64,000 nucleotides of DNA, from contig CAWGTL010000007.1 in assembly GCA_963825505.1 (NCBI GenBank), forward strand, positions 38,541 to 102,540, read 5' to 3'. Shown one piece after another: positions 33,809 to 42,056 of the stretch (its first letter is position 1; every line of letters starts with the position of its first letter). Origin of the DNA: JBBQSN01 sp963825505 (GTDB lineage Bacteria > Actinomycetota > Actinomycetes > Actinomycetales > CAWJMD01). Made by a program: the position numbers and the translations under genes. The notes beneath the pieces are model-generated. The model did no database searches. It had not been told where the DNA came from and saw only the letters and a program-made list of their open reading frames with translations.

Positions 33809-34658
33809 TCAGTCGGGGCTGAAGGGTGGGACGGGAGCGCGGGACGCGGCGAGCGCGGCGTCGGGGGCGAGCGGACGCACGCCACCGGAGCCAGGGGAGA
33901 GCCGGGCGACACCAGGAGTCCGGGCCACCAGGTCCGGCCCGGCGAGGCCGCCGGTGCCGGACACCGAGCCGGAACCCGTCGCCGGGTCGTGGACGGGCCA
34001 CGGCCCCGTGGGCTGCGTGGGTCCCGTCGACCCCGAGGAGCTGTTCCGGGCGGCCGCGGAGGTCGGCAGCGGCGCGCCGGCGACGGATGCGCGATCCGTT
34101 GCAGCAGAACCATATTCCGCGGACAGGGACAGCGCGCGGAGGGTCGGGAGATGGGGGCCGGCGGGTGCCGCCGCCGCCGCAGCACCCTCGTCCGGATCCG
34201 CGATGGCCCTCGTCCGTCGCCGGGACGGCGTCGACGACGGGCGGCGGCACGACCTCGATCACCACGGTGTCGACGGGCCGTACCACCGGGGCCAGGACCT
34301 GGTCGACGGTCGTGGTCAGCTCGCGGACGACGCCGGTCGTCCGGTCGGTCACGCCGCGGACGGCGTCGGTCACGGGCAGGTCGTCGACGACGGCGACGTC
34401 GCGCACCAGCGGGGCGTCCTGGACCGCGGGCACCACGTGGTCGACGGTGCCGGAGGCGAGCTCGAGGACCGAGCCGGACGCGTCGTCGGCGACGGTCGTG
34501 AGCCCACCGAGCAGACCCGTCACGGGGCCTGCGGGGGTGGTCTCCGCGGCCTGGACCGGGGCGCCGAGGACGAGGGTCGCACCGACCGCACCGCCGACGA
34601 GGGCACCGCGCAGCAGCCAGCGCCGCACGAGTGCCGTCGGGATGCGTTCCCGGCCCAC
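33809..34658 (-). CDS. Secreted protein of unknown function, reading frame interrupted
   Basis: The start at 34,658 gives a clear signal peptide (to about residue 38, APVQAAE) and a 110-residue hydrophilic helical region ending near VVDAVPATDE. The frame then degenerates. One base over, the minus strand reads AIADPDEGAAAAAAPAG, later LSAEYGSAATD and GSVSGTGGLAGPDL, ending VPPFSPD with a stop at 33,809-33,811: normal Ala/Pro/Gly-rich secreted sequence. A single extra G at about 34,206 (GAGGGCC for GAGGCC) restores one protein of about 282 residues. It precedes the chaplin gene on the same strand by 93 bases and is probably a surface-layer partner. The family is not recognised. Confidence 0.6.
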
Positions 34659-34974
34659 GTCGCCCCCTCAGCGGTGTCGAAGGCCCCCCGGCACGCCGCT
34701 CCGCTGATCTCATTGAGCCATCGGCGACGGCGCCTGTCGCGCCGGCTCACCCCGGCGGAGCACGGACCGGGACGGACGGTGAGCAACCGCCCCCGGTGCT
34801 CGGTCCAGAGATCTACGCGGCGTGACGAGCCGTCACCGAGCGCAACCGGCTCGCGCTGCACCGGACCGAGGTGCCGGAACTCTCGGCGACGATGTACCGT
34901 TGGGCCACGCAGAGAAGCCAACCTCTGGGGCCGCCGTCGAGCCAGCCCTGGGATGACGATGAGGGGGTCACGCC
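34659..34974. other. Intergenic region between divergent secreted protein and DUF3073 genes
   Basis: These 316 bases hold no convincing gene on either strand. They should contain the two divergent promoters. A GAGGGGG-like ribosome site for the DUF3073 gene is at the right end; no clear operator or structured RNA was seen. Confidence 0.5.
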
Positions 34975-35169
34975 ATGGGGCGCGGCCGTCAGAAGGCCAA
35001 GCAGACCAAGGTCGCCCGGGAGCTGAAGTACTACAGCCCCGAGACCGACTACGAGCGTCTGCAACGCGAGCTGCGGGGAGAGCCGTTGAAGCCCTCTCCG
35101 GCTCCCGACGAGACCGACAGCGACGAGGACGACGAGTACGGGGCCTGGACCTCGTCGACCGGCCGCTGA
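34975..35169 (+). CDS. DUF3073 small conserved actinobacterial protein
   Basis: A 64-residue protein with the DUF3073 signature: MGRGRQKAKQTKVARELKYY, then SPETDYERLQREL, and an acidic Asp/Glu-rich tail. Function is unknown; the basic head and acidic tail suggest nucleic-acid or ribosome association. It almost always lies beside purM/purF in actinobacteria, as here, convergent with purM. Confidence 0.93.
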   Translation: MGRGRQKAKQTKVARELKYYSPETDYERLQRELRGEPLKPSPAPDETDSDEDDEYGAWTSSTGR

Positions 35170-35182
35170 GCAGCTGACCCGT

Positions 35183-35211
35183 CCCGGCGCCGCCCCTCGG
35201 GAGGCGCCGGG
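35183..35211. terminator. Strong bidirectional terminator between DUF3073 and purM
   Basis: CCCGGCGCC at 35,183-35,191 and GGCGCCGGG at 35,203-35,211 form a perfect 9-base GC stem with an 11-base loop in the 60-base gap between convergent genes. Confidence 0.75.
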
Positions 35212-35229
35212 CGCTGCTGTGCTCTGCCT

Positions 35230-36345
35230 CTAGCCGGGGTGCTCCCCCACGGTGCGGACGGTGCCTCCGCGCACGCCCTTGGCGCCGCGGACGACGTCCT
35301 CGGCCACGACCGGGAGCCCGTCCTCGTCGCCGGCGACCGCGCCCAGCACCCACGCCTGCATCCCGGAGCGCGTCAGCCGGTCGATCGCGGCGTCGGCACC
35401 CCCGGCACCGACGACCGCGACCATGCCCACGCCGTTGTTGAGCGTCCGCTCGAGGTCACCGCGCGGCACGCCGCCGAGGGCCCCGACCATCCCGAAGACG
35501 GGCGCCGGCGTCCAGGTCGAGCGGTCCACGGTGGCCGTCACGCCGGCCGGCAGCACCCGCGCCAGGTTGGCCGCGAGCCCGCCGCCGGTGACGTGGCTGA
35601 AGGCGTGCACCTGCGCCGCGGCGTCGCCGGCCAGCGCCAGGCACGCCAGCGTGTACAGCCGGGTGGGCTCGAGCAGCTCCTCGCCCACCGTGCGTCCGAG
35701 CTCGTCGACGTGCCGGTCGTACGTCCAGCCGGCGAGCTCGAGCACGCGGCGCACCAGCGAGTACCCGTTGGAGTGCAGGCCCGACGACGCCATCGCGATC
35801 ACGACGTCGCCGGCGAGGACCCGCTCCGGCCCGAGCACGTCGTCGGCCTCGACCACGCCGGTGGCCGCGCCCGCGACGTCGTACTCGTGCTCGCCGAGCA
35901 GCCCGGGGTGCTCGGCGGTCTCTCCGCCCACCAGCGCGGTGCCGGTGAGCCGGCAGCCCTCCGCGATCCCGCGGACGATGTCGGCGATCCGCTCCGGCAC
36001 GACCTTGCCGCAGGCGATGTAGTCGGTCATGAACAGCGGCCGGGCGCCGCTCACGACGATGTCGTCGACGACCATGCCCACCAGGTCCTGCCCGATCGTG
36101 TGGTGCACGTCCATCGCCTGCGCGACGGCGACCTTGGTGCCCACGCCGTCGGTGCTGGTGGCCAGGAGCGGGCGTCGCATCCGCAGCAGCTCGGTGGCGT
36201 CGAACAGCCCGGCGAAGCCGCCGATGCCGCCGAGGACGCGCGCGTCGTGGGTCGCCGCGACGGCGTCCTTCATCAGCTCGACGGCCTTGTCGCCCGCCTC
36301 GGTGTCGACACCCGCTCCGGCGTAGGTCACTCGCTCGGTCGCCAC
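35230..36345 (-). CDS. purM: Phosphoribosylformylglycinamidine cyclo-ligase (AIR synthetase)
   Basis: A 371-residue ATP-dependent enzyme closing the imidazole ring in purine synthesis. Family blocks: VTYAGAGVDTEAGD, STDGVGTKVAVA, IGQDLVGMVVDDIVVSGARPLFMTDY, ALVGGETAEHPG, SSGLHSNGYSLVRRV, HVTGGGLAANLARVLP and TLNNGVGMV. GTG start at 36,345. In most actinobacteria it directly follows purF; here an M28 peptidase gene lies between. Confidence 0.97.
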   Translation of the reverse strand: MATERVTYAGAGVDTEAGDKAVELMKDAVAATHDARVLGGIGGFAGLFDATELLRMRRPLLATSTDGVGTKVAVAQAMDVHHTIGQDLVGMVVDDIVVSGARPLFMTDYIACGKVVPERIADIVRGIAEGCRLTGTALVGGETAEHPGLLGEHEYDVAGAATGVVEADDVLGPERVLAGDVVIAMASSGLHSNGYSLVRRVLELAGWTYDRHVDELGRTVGEELLEPTRLYTLACLALAGDAAAQVHAFSHVTGGGLAANLARVLPAGVTATVDRSTWTPAPVFGMVGALGGVPRGDLERTLNNGVGMVAVVGAGGADAAIDRLTRSGMQAWVLGAVAGDEDGLPVVAEDVVRGAKGVRGGTVRTVGEHPG

Positions 36346-36372
36346 GGTGCCAGGCTACCGAGCGACGACGAC

Positions 36373-36439
36373 GGCCCCGTGGGCGCTCCCACAGGGCCGC
36401 CGCGGTCACCGGATCAGATCCGGACAGACCTGGATCTGA
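36373..36439 (-). terminator. Two consecutive hairpins between the M28 peptidase and purM
   Basis: Downstream of the peptidase stop, GGATCTGA (36,432-36,439) and TCAGATCC (36,414-36,421) form an 8-base stem with a 10-base loop. A second hairpin follows at 36,373-36,398: an 11-base stem, GGCCCCGTGGG opposite CCCACAGGGCC, with one mismatch and a CGCT loop. They probably terminate peptidase transcription; the second could also attenuate read-through into purM, whose start is 27 bases away. Confidence 0.55.
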
Positions 36440-36445
36440 CCCCGA

Positions 36446-38056
36446 TCAGGACGAGGGCGTCACCCCGTCGTGGTCGTGCTCGTCCTCCCCGCCGAGCGGA
36501 CCGGCGAAGGTGTGCTCCGGCCCCGCGGGTGCGGGGACGGCGAAGTTGCCCCGGACCGGCACTCCGCGCACCCCGTTCACGCTCTCGGTGGAGTGCGCGT
36601 AGGTGAGCACGGCGAACGCGACCGCATCGGAGTTCACCTCGAGGGCGTGCAGGCTGTTGTTGGCGTAGGTGTCGCAGGAGAGGTGGTAGCACGGGTCGAA
36701 CTGCGCACCCGCGGTGCCACCCCAGATCTGTTGCTGCTGAACCGTCTTGACGACCTCGGCGCCGGTGAACAGGCCGCCGGACGCGATCCCGGCGTTGATG
36801 AACGCCTGGTAGTCGCTGCGTCCGCTGAAGGCGGAGTCGTCGTAAGGCTCCCCGCGGAACGTGTAGAACGACTCGAAGGTCTCCTCGATCGCCTCCGATC
36901 CGTCGGGCACGACCACCGGTGCGACGAAGCTCGACTCGTCCGCGTCGTACACGCCGAAGTAGTAGTTCGGCGAGCCGATCATGTCGAAGTTGAGATAGAG
37001 CGCGATCCGCTCCTTCTCCGCGGCCGACAGTCCGGCGACGTACTGGGTGGAGCCGATCAGGCCCGCCTCCTCCGCGCCCCACCAGGCGAGCCGCACCGTG
37101 TTCTGGGGACGGTGGCCCGACAGCTGCTGAGCCAGCTCCAGCAGCGCCGCCGAGCCGCTGCCGTTGTCGTTGATGCCGGGACCGGCCTGGACGGAGTCGA
37201 GGTGCGCCCCCGCCATCACGACGTTGGCGGCGTTGCGACCGGGCAGCTCCGCGAGCACGTTGAGCTGGGGACGCTGCTCGGCCGCCGGCACGACGACGCG
37301 CGCGACGGATCCCGGCTGCGAGAGCGCGACGCCATCCGCGAACGAGGCGCCGACGACGGGGATGGTCACGACGGAGGGGACGAGGGTGCCGACGATGAGG
37401 CCCTCACGGCTCGGGTCGTTGCCCTGGTTGAAGATGATGACCGCCTCGGCACCCGCCGCCTGCGCGTTGGCTGCCTTGACCCCGAAGGTGCACGTCCCGC
37501 GCTGGATCAGCGCGATGTCGCTGGCTCCGGAGAAGTCGAGACCGGCGAAGTCCGCGGCCTCGCAGCCGCTCGTGCTGGCGCGCGGCGGCGTGAGGTTGAT
37601 GTCGACCGGCGTGACGTTTCCGGTGACCTCGCCGGTCCCGGTGCCGGTGAACGGCCCGGTCTGGTAGGTGGCGTTGACCGGGGCGAGCTGCTGGAGCACC
37701 GCGGGCGGGACGTAGGTGAAGGGGAACTCGTCGAGCGTGACCTGCCAGCCCGCCGCCTCGAGCGTCTCGACGACGTAGTCGACGCTGTCGACGTACCCCT
37801 GCGTACCGGCCGCACGGTTGCCGCCGTTGGCGTCAGCGATCGCCTGGAGCTCCTGCTGGTGCTCGCGGACGCCGGCGACCCGCATGCACTCCAGCAGCTT
37901 GGTGTAGGTGTTGTTGTTGCGCTTCTCGCAGCCCGCGACCGAGGGGGCCGCGCTGGCCGGAGCGACCGCGATCGTGGCGGTCAGCAGCGCGCCGGCGGCG
38001 GCTGCGCCGATTCCGAGGCGCCGGTTGCGGGGTCGTGGTCGTCGTCGTGCTGACAT
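36446..38056 (-). CDS. Secreted M28-family zinc aminopeptidase with PA domain
   Basis: A 536-residue exported peptidase. Signal peptide 1-37 (VAPASAAPS). A PA domain interrupts the first part (about 145-260, with ALIQRGTCTFGVKAANAQAAGAEAVIIFN). The M28 metal ligands are all present: His in VMAGAHLDSV, Asp in GINDNGSG, Glu in WWGAEEAGLIGS, Asp in NFDMIGS and His in CYHLSCDT. It resembles Streptomyces aminopeptidase S/Y-type enzymes that liberate N-terminal residues outside the cell. It sits between purF and purM with its own promoter gap (97 bases) and terminator, so it looks like an inserted independent unit. Confidence 0.93.
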   Translation of the reverse strand: MSARRRPRPRNRRLGIGAAAAGALLTATIAVAPASAAPSVAGCEKRNNNTYTKLLECMRVAGVREHQQELQAIADANGGNRAAGTQGYVDSVDYVVETLEAAGWQVTLDEFPFTYVPPAVLQQLAPVNATYQTGPFTGTGTGEVTGNVTPVDINLTPPRASTSGCEAADFAGLDFSGASDIALIQRGTCTFGVKAANAQAAGAEAVIIFNQGNDPSREGLIVGTLVPSVVTIPVVGASFADGVALSQPGSVARVVVPAAEQRPQLNVLAELPGRNAANVVMAGAHLDSVQAGPGINDNGSGSAALLELAQQLSGHRPQNTVRLAWWGAEEAGLIGSTQYVAGLSAAEKERIALYLNFDMIGSPNYYFGVYDADESSFVAPVVVPDGSEAIEETFESFYTFRGEPYDDSAFSGRSDYQAFINAGIASGGLFTGAEVVKTVQQQQIWGGTAGAQFDPCYHLSCDTYANNSLHALEVNSDAVAFAVLTYAHSTESVNGVRGVPVRGNFAVPAPAGPEHTFAGPLGGEDEHDHDGVTPSS

Positions 38057-38153
38057 GGTGGATCCTCTCCGCGGTCGACCCCGAGCAGGTCGAAACCTAC
38101 TCGCGCGCGAGGTCGCGGAACAGAGCGTGACCACCAATCGCCCGGTCGACCCG

Positions 38154-39686
38154 TCAGGGCCGGGTGAGCGCGTCCACCGCGCCGCCGCCCAGACCGGGGC
38201 TGACGCCCTCGGCGTCGATCGGCAGCTCGGTCTGGCCCGGCAGGATGCCGAGGTCCGACGCGTCGTCGACCTGCACGGGGTACCGGCCGGTGAAGCACGC
38301 GGTGCACAGCCGCTCGACCGGCTGCTCGGTGGCCGCGACCATCGCCTCGACGCCGATGTAGCCGAGCGAGTCGGCCCCGAGCGAGGAGCAGATCTCCTCG
38401 ACGGTGAGCCCGTTGGCGATCAGCTCGGCGCGGGAGGCGAAGTCGATGCCGTAGAAGCACGGCCACTTCACCGGCGGGGACGAGATGCGCACGTGAACCT
38501 CGGCCGCGCCCGCCTCGCGCAGCATCCGCACCAGGGCGCGCTGGGTGTTGCCGCGGACGATCGAGTCGTCGACGACGACGAGCCGCTTGCCGCGCACGAC
38601 GTCGCGCAGGGGGTTGAGCTTGAGCCGGATGCCGAGCTGGCGGATGGTCTGGGAGGGCTGGATGAACGTGCGTCCGACGTAGGCGTTCTTCACCAGCCCC
38701 TGGCCGTACGGGATCCCGGACGCCTCGGCGTACCCGATCGCCGCCGGGGTGCCGGACTCCGGCGTGGGGATGACGAGATCGGCCGCCACGGGGTGCTCCG
38801 CCGCGAGCCGGCGGCCCATCTCGACCCGCGCGGCGTGCACGCCGCGACCGGCGATCGTGGTGTCCGGGCGGGCGAGGTACACGTACTCGAAGACGCACCC
38901 CGTGGGCGTCGCCTCCGCGAACCGCTGGGTGCGTAGGCCGTTCTCGTCGATCGTCACCATCTCGCCCGGCTCGATCTCGCGGACGAACGACGCACCGACG
39001 ATGTCGAGCGCAGCGGTCTCGGACGCGACCACCCAGCCGCGCTCCAGCCGACCCAGGACGAGCGGCCGGATGCCGTGCGGGTCGCGGGCGGCGTACAGGG
39101 TGTGCTCGTCCATGAACACCAGCGAGAACGCCCCGCGCAGCCGCGGCAGCACCTCGAGCGCCGTGGCCGCGAGGGTGCGGTCGGCCGAGCCGTTGAGCAA
39201 CGTCGTGATGAGCACGGTGTCGGTGGTGTTGCCGCGGGCCATCTCGCCGCGGGTCATCCGGCCGTACATCGACTCCACGAGGTCGCGCAGCTCGGCGGTG
39301 TTGGTGAGGTTGCCGTTGTGACCGAGGGCCACCGTGCCCGCCGCGGTGTTCCCGAGCGTGGGCTGCGCGTTCTCCCAGCGGCTCGCGCCGGTGGTCGAGT
39401 ACCGGGTGTGGCCGATGGCCAGGTGGCCCTGGAGGGGCGCGAGCGAGCGCTCGTCGAAGACCTGGGAGACCAGGCCCATGTCCTTGAGGACGAGCAGCTG
39501 GCTGCCGTTCGAGACGCAGATCCCCGCCGACTCCTGCCCGCGGTGCTGCAGCGCGTAGAGGCCGAAGTACGTCAGCTTGGCGACGTCCTCCTCGGGGGCC
39601 CAGACCCCGAAGACCCCGCAGGCGTCCTGCGGGCCCTTCTCGCTCGGGAGCAGGTCGTGCGACAGGCGGCCGTCACCACGTGGCAT
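38154..39686 (-). CDS. purF: Amidophosphoribosyltransferase
   Basis: A 510-residue enzyme of the first committed step of purine synthesis. A propeptide of about 22 residues (MPRGDGRLSHDLLPSEKG) precedes the N-terminal nucleophile Cys in DACGVFGVWAPEED. Glutaminase blocks include LQHRGQESAGIC and IGHTRYSTTG; the PRPP motif is LVVVDDSIVRGNTQ. Cysteines for the 4Fe-4S cluster of this subtype are visible (WPCFYG and LCTACFTGRYP). It diverges from a membrane protein gene across 74 bases. Confidence 0.97.
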   Translation of the reverse strand: MPRGDGRLSHDLLPSEKGPQDACGVFGVWAPEEDVAKLTYFGLYALQHRGQESAGICVSNGSQLLVLKDMGLVSQVFDERSLAPLQGHLAIGHTRYSTTGASRWENAQPTLGNTAAGTVALGHNGNLTNTAELRDLVESMYGRMTRGEMARGNTTDTVLITTLLNGSADRTLAATALEVLPRLRGAFSLVFMDEHTLYAARDPHGIRPLVLGRLERGWVVASETAALDIVGASFVREIEPGEMVTIDENGLRTQRFAEATPTGCVFEYVYLARPDTTIAGRGVHAARVEMGRRLAAEHPVAADLVIPTPESGTPAAIGYAEASGIPYGQGLVKNAYVGRTFIQPSQTIRQLGIRLKLNPLRDVVRGKRLVVVDDSIVRGNTQRALVRMLREAGAAEVHVRISSPPVKWPCFYGIDFASRAELIANGLTVEEICSSLGADSLGYIGVEAMVAATEQPVERLCTACFTGRYPVQVDDASDLGILPGQTELPIDAEGVSPGLGGGAVDALTRP

Positions 39687-39760
39687 GGCTCCATCGTCGC
39701 ACGGCGCGGGCGATCCCCTCCGCCGCCCGCGCCCTGCGATCCGCGCCCTACGCTCCCGCC

Positions 39761-40393
39761 ATGACGTTCTGGCTCGAGGTGATCGGCTGGCTGGGCTCGG
39801 CCGTGCTGGTGTGGTCGCTGGCGCAGGCGCGGGTGGTGCGCTTCCGGGCGCTGAACCTGGTCGCCTCGGTGGTGCTCACCGGCTACAACGCGGCGCTCGG
39901 GGTGTGGCCGATGGTGGCGATGAACGCCGTCATCGCCGGGCTCGACGTCTTCCACCTGGTGCGGCTGCTGCGGACCCGTGACGACGACGCCGTCTACGAG
40001 GTGGTCGAGGTGCCGGCCGACGACGCGTACCTGGCCCACGTCCTGACCAGGCACGCCGCCGACATCGAGCGGCACAACCCCGGCTTCGCGTGGTCGCCCG
40101 GCGAGGCGGACCGCTCGGCGTACCTCGTCCTCAAGGACATCGAGACCGTCGGCGTGGTCCTGCTCACCGACGACGGGGCGGGCGAGGGCACGGTCGAGCT
40201 CGACTACGTGGTGCCGCGGTTCCGCGACTTCTCGGTGGGCAAGTTCGTCTACCGCCGCGGCGGCGACCTCGCCGGGCGCGGGCTGCGCCGGCTCGTGGCG
40301 TCCACCCGGATGCCGGACGCGGCCGAGTACTTCCCGCGTGTGGGGTTCGCTCCGGACGCCTCCGGTCGCCTGGTGCTGGAGCTGGCGGCGTGA
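39761..40393 (+). CDS. YgjV-like membrane protein with cytoplasmic C-terminal domain
   Basis: A 210-residue protein. The first 80 residues form three membrane segments of the Imp-YgjV type (WLEVIGWLGSAVLVWSLAQA, ALNLVASVVLTGYNAALG, WPMVAMNAVIAGLDVFHLVRLL). Residues 90-210 form a soluble domain reminiscent of the acetyltransferase fold (YFPRVGFAPDASGRLVLEL at the end) without an obvious acetyl-CoA loop. Its stop overlaps the next acetyltransferase gene. Role unknown. Confidence 0.7.
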   Translation: MTFWLEVIGWLGSAVLVWSLAQARVVRFRALNLVASVVLTGYNAALGVWPMVAMNAVIAGLDVFHLVRLLRTRDDDAVYEVVEVPADDAYLAHVLTRHAADIERHNPGFAWSPGEADRSAYLVLKDIETVGVVLLTDDGAGEGTVELDYVVPRFRDFSVGKFVYRRGGDLAGRGLRRLVASTRMPDAAEYFPRVGFAPDASGRLVLELAA

Positions 40394-40698
40394 GCATCGA
40401 GGTCCGGGACGTGGCCGACGAGAACAGGTTCGACGCCGTGCGCGACGGCGCCGTGGTCGGCCACATCGCCTACCGCCGCACCGCCCGCGGGTACGCGTTC
40501 CTGCACACCGAGGTCGACCCGGCGGCGGAGGGCACGGGGGTCGGGTCGCAGCTCGCCCGCGCCGCGCTCGACGCCGTCCGGGCCAGCGGGTCAGAGGTGC
40601 TGCCCTACTGCCCTTTCGTCAGGGACTGGATCGCACGGCACCCCGAGTACGTCGACCTCGTCCCGCAGGGCCAGCGGGCGACGTTCGACCTCGCCTGA
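40390..40698 (+). CDS. Small GNAT-type N-acetyltransferase (YjdJ/Gtt-like)
   Basis: A 102-residue protein of the compact GNAT_2 (Acetyltransf_CG) family, started at GTG 40,390 by GTGA overlap with the previous gene. It has HIAYRRTARGYAFLHTEVDP, the CoA-binding EGTGVGSQLARAAL loop and the ending VLPYCPFVRDWIARHPEY. Substrate unknown. Confidence 0.88.
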   Translation: MSIEVRDVADENRFDAVRDGAVVGHIAYRRTARGYAFLHTEVDPAAEGTGVGSQLARAALDAVRASGSEVLPYCPFVRDWIARHPEYVDLVPQGQRATFDLA

Positions 40699-40708
40699 AG
40701 GCCGACGA

Positions 40709-40990
40709 TCAGCGCCGACGGTCGAGCAGCACCGCCACCAGGCCGCCGAGCAGGCCGCCGACGAGGGCGAGCACCAGGCTCGTGTAGGCGAGCACCTTCC
40801 CGACCGAGAACTCCTCTCCCGTGACCGAGGGGTCCGGCTCGACCGGCGTCAGGAAGGTCACGACACCGGCGACGAGCACGCCGACGACGACCCCCAGCGC
40901 GATGAAGACCGGGTACTTCGGCCGCCGGGTGCGCCGGAAGCGCGGCATCTCCTCGACAGGAGGCTGCTCGGGCCGGGCGGGTTCGCTCAC
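40709..40990 (-). CDS. Two-helix membrane protein of unknown function
   Basis: A 93-residue protein: a Pro-rich cytoplasmic head (EPARPEQPPVEEMPRFRRTR), a membrane segment (VFIALGVVVGVLVAGVVTFL), a short acidic loop with VTGEEFSVGKVLAY, a second segment (LVLALVGGLLGGLVAVLL) and DRRR. It is translationally coupled (GTGA) to the sterol-carrier-type protein upstream and so belongs to the PspC kinase operon. Found widely in actinobacteria; function not known to me. Confidence 0.75.
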   Translation of the reverse strand: MSEPARPEQPPVEEMPRFRRTRRPKYPVFIALGVVVGVLVAGVVTFLTPVEPDPSVTGEEFSVGKVLAYTSLVLALVGGLLGGLVAVLLDRRR

Positions 40991-41376
40991 GGGTCGACGG
41001 TACCGAGGGGCAGGTGCAGCAGCGGCAGCCAGGGCGACAGGTCGGCGCGCCGGCCGCTCGCCCGCACCTCCCCGGACGCCACCGCCTCGTCCCACGCCGT
41101 GGCGCCGGTGACGAGCCGCAGCCACGCGTCCGCGCCGGTCTCGACGACGTTGGGCGGGGTGCCCCGGGTGTGCCGCGGGCCGGGCACGCACTGGCTCACC
41201 CCGAACGGCGGGACGCGCACCTCGACGGCGTTGCCCGGTGTGCGGTCGGAGAGCTCCTCGAGCGACCAGCGGACGGCCGTGGCGGTGGTGGCACGCTCCG
41301 CGGAGCCGGGGTCGGCCGCCCAGGCACGCAGAGCGGACCGGCCGGTCGCCGGGTCGGTGCGGCGTCGGGGCGGCAT
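40987..41376 (-). CDS. SCP-2/sterol-carrier family protein
   Basis: A 129-residue protein with the SCP-type pattern RTPGNAVEVRVPPFG, ETGADAWLRLVTGATAWDEAVASGEVRASGRRADLS and a closing LPLL segment. This family binds lipids in other organisms; the actinobacterial small versions are uncharacterised. ATGA overlap with the response regulator upstream and GTGA with the membrane protein downstream place it in the kinase-regulator operon. Confidence 0.8.
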   Translation of the reverse strand: MPPRRRTDPATGRSALRAWAADPGSAERATTATAVRWSLEELSDRTPGNAVEVRVPPFGVSQCVPGPRHTRGTPPNVVETGADAWLRLVTGATAWDEAVASGEVRASGRRADLSPWLPLLHLPLGTVDP

Positions 41377-42056
41377 CAGAGCAGCCGGCGGTCGGCCGCC
41401 CACCGGGTCAGCTCGTGCCGCGAGGACAGCTGGAGCTTGCGCAGCACCGCCGACACGTGGGTCTCGACCGTCTTGACGGAGATGAACAGCTCCTTGGCGA
41501 CCTCCTTGTAGGCGTAGCCGCGGGCGATCAGCCGCATCACCTCGCGCTCGCGGGCCGAGAGCCGGTCCAGCTCGTCCTCGACCTGCGCCACCTCGCCCGC
41601 CGCGGAGCCGAAGGCGTCGAGCACGAACCCGGCCAGGCGCGGGCTGAACACCGCGTCGCCACCGGCCACCTTGCGGACGGCCGCGGCCAGGTCCTCGCCG
41701 GTGATCGACTTCGTGACGTACCCGCGGGCGCCGGCCCGGATCACCGCGATGACGTCCTCCGCGGCGTCGCTCACCGACAGCGCGAGGAACCGCACCGGGT
41801 CGCCGCCCGGCGTCTGCGTGGCGGCGCACTGCCGCAGCACCTCCGCGCCGCCGCCGCCGTCGCCGCCGGGCAGGTGCACGTCGAGCAGCACCACGTCGGG
41901 CTGGACCGATCGCACGGCGGCGATGGCGGTGTCGACGTCGCCGGCCTCCTCCACGACGTCCAGGCCGGCGTCCGCGTCGAGCAGCTCCGAGCGCACGCCG
42001 GAGCGGAACAGGCGGTGGTCGTCGACGAGCAGCACCCGCACGGTCGGCTCGGTCAT
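41376..42056 (-). CDS. LuxR-family response regulator
   Basis: A 226-residue regulator: receiver with LLVDDHRLF, phospho-Asp in VVLLDVHLPGGDGGGG and switch Lys in YVTKSITGED; LuxR domain with LSAREREVMRLIARGYAYKEV and SVKTVETHVSAVLRKLQ. ATGA overlap with the PspC kinase makes them a pair. Likely targets are the divergent PspC/toastrack operon at 43,598 and its own operon. Confidence 0.93.
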   Translation of the reverse strand: MTEPTVRVLLVDDHRLFRSGVRSELLDADAGLDVVEEAGDVDTAIAAVRSVQPDVVLLDVHLPGGDGGGGAEVLRQCAATQTPGGDPVRFLALSVSDAAEDVIAVIRAGARGYVTKSITGEDLAAAVRKVAGGDAVFSPRLAGFVLDAFGSAAGEVAQVEDELDRLSAREREVMRLIARGYAYKEVAKELFISVKTVETHVSAVLRKLQLSSRHELTRWAADRRLL

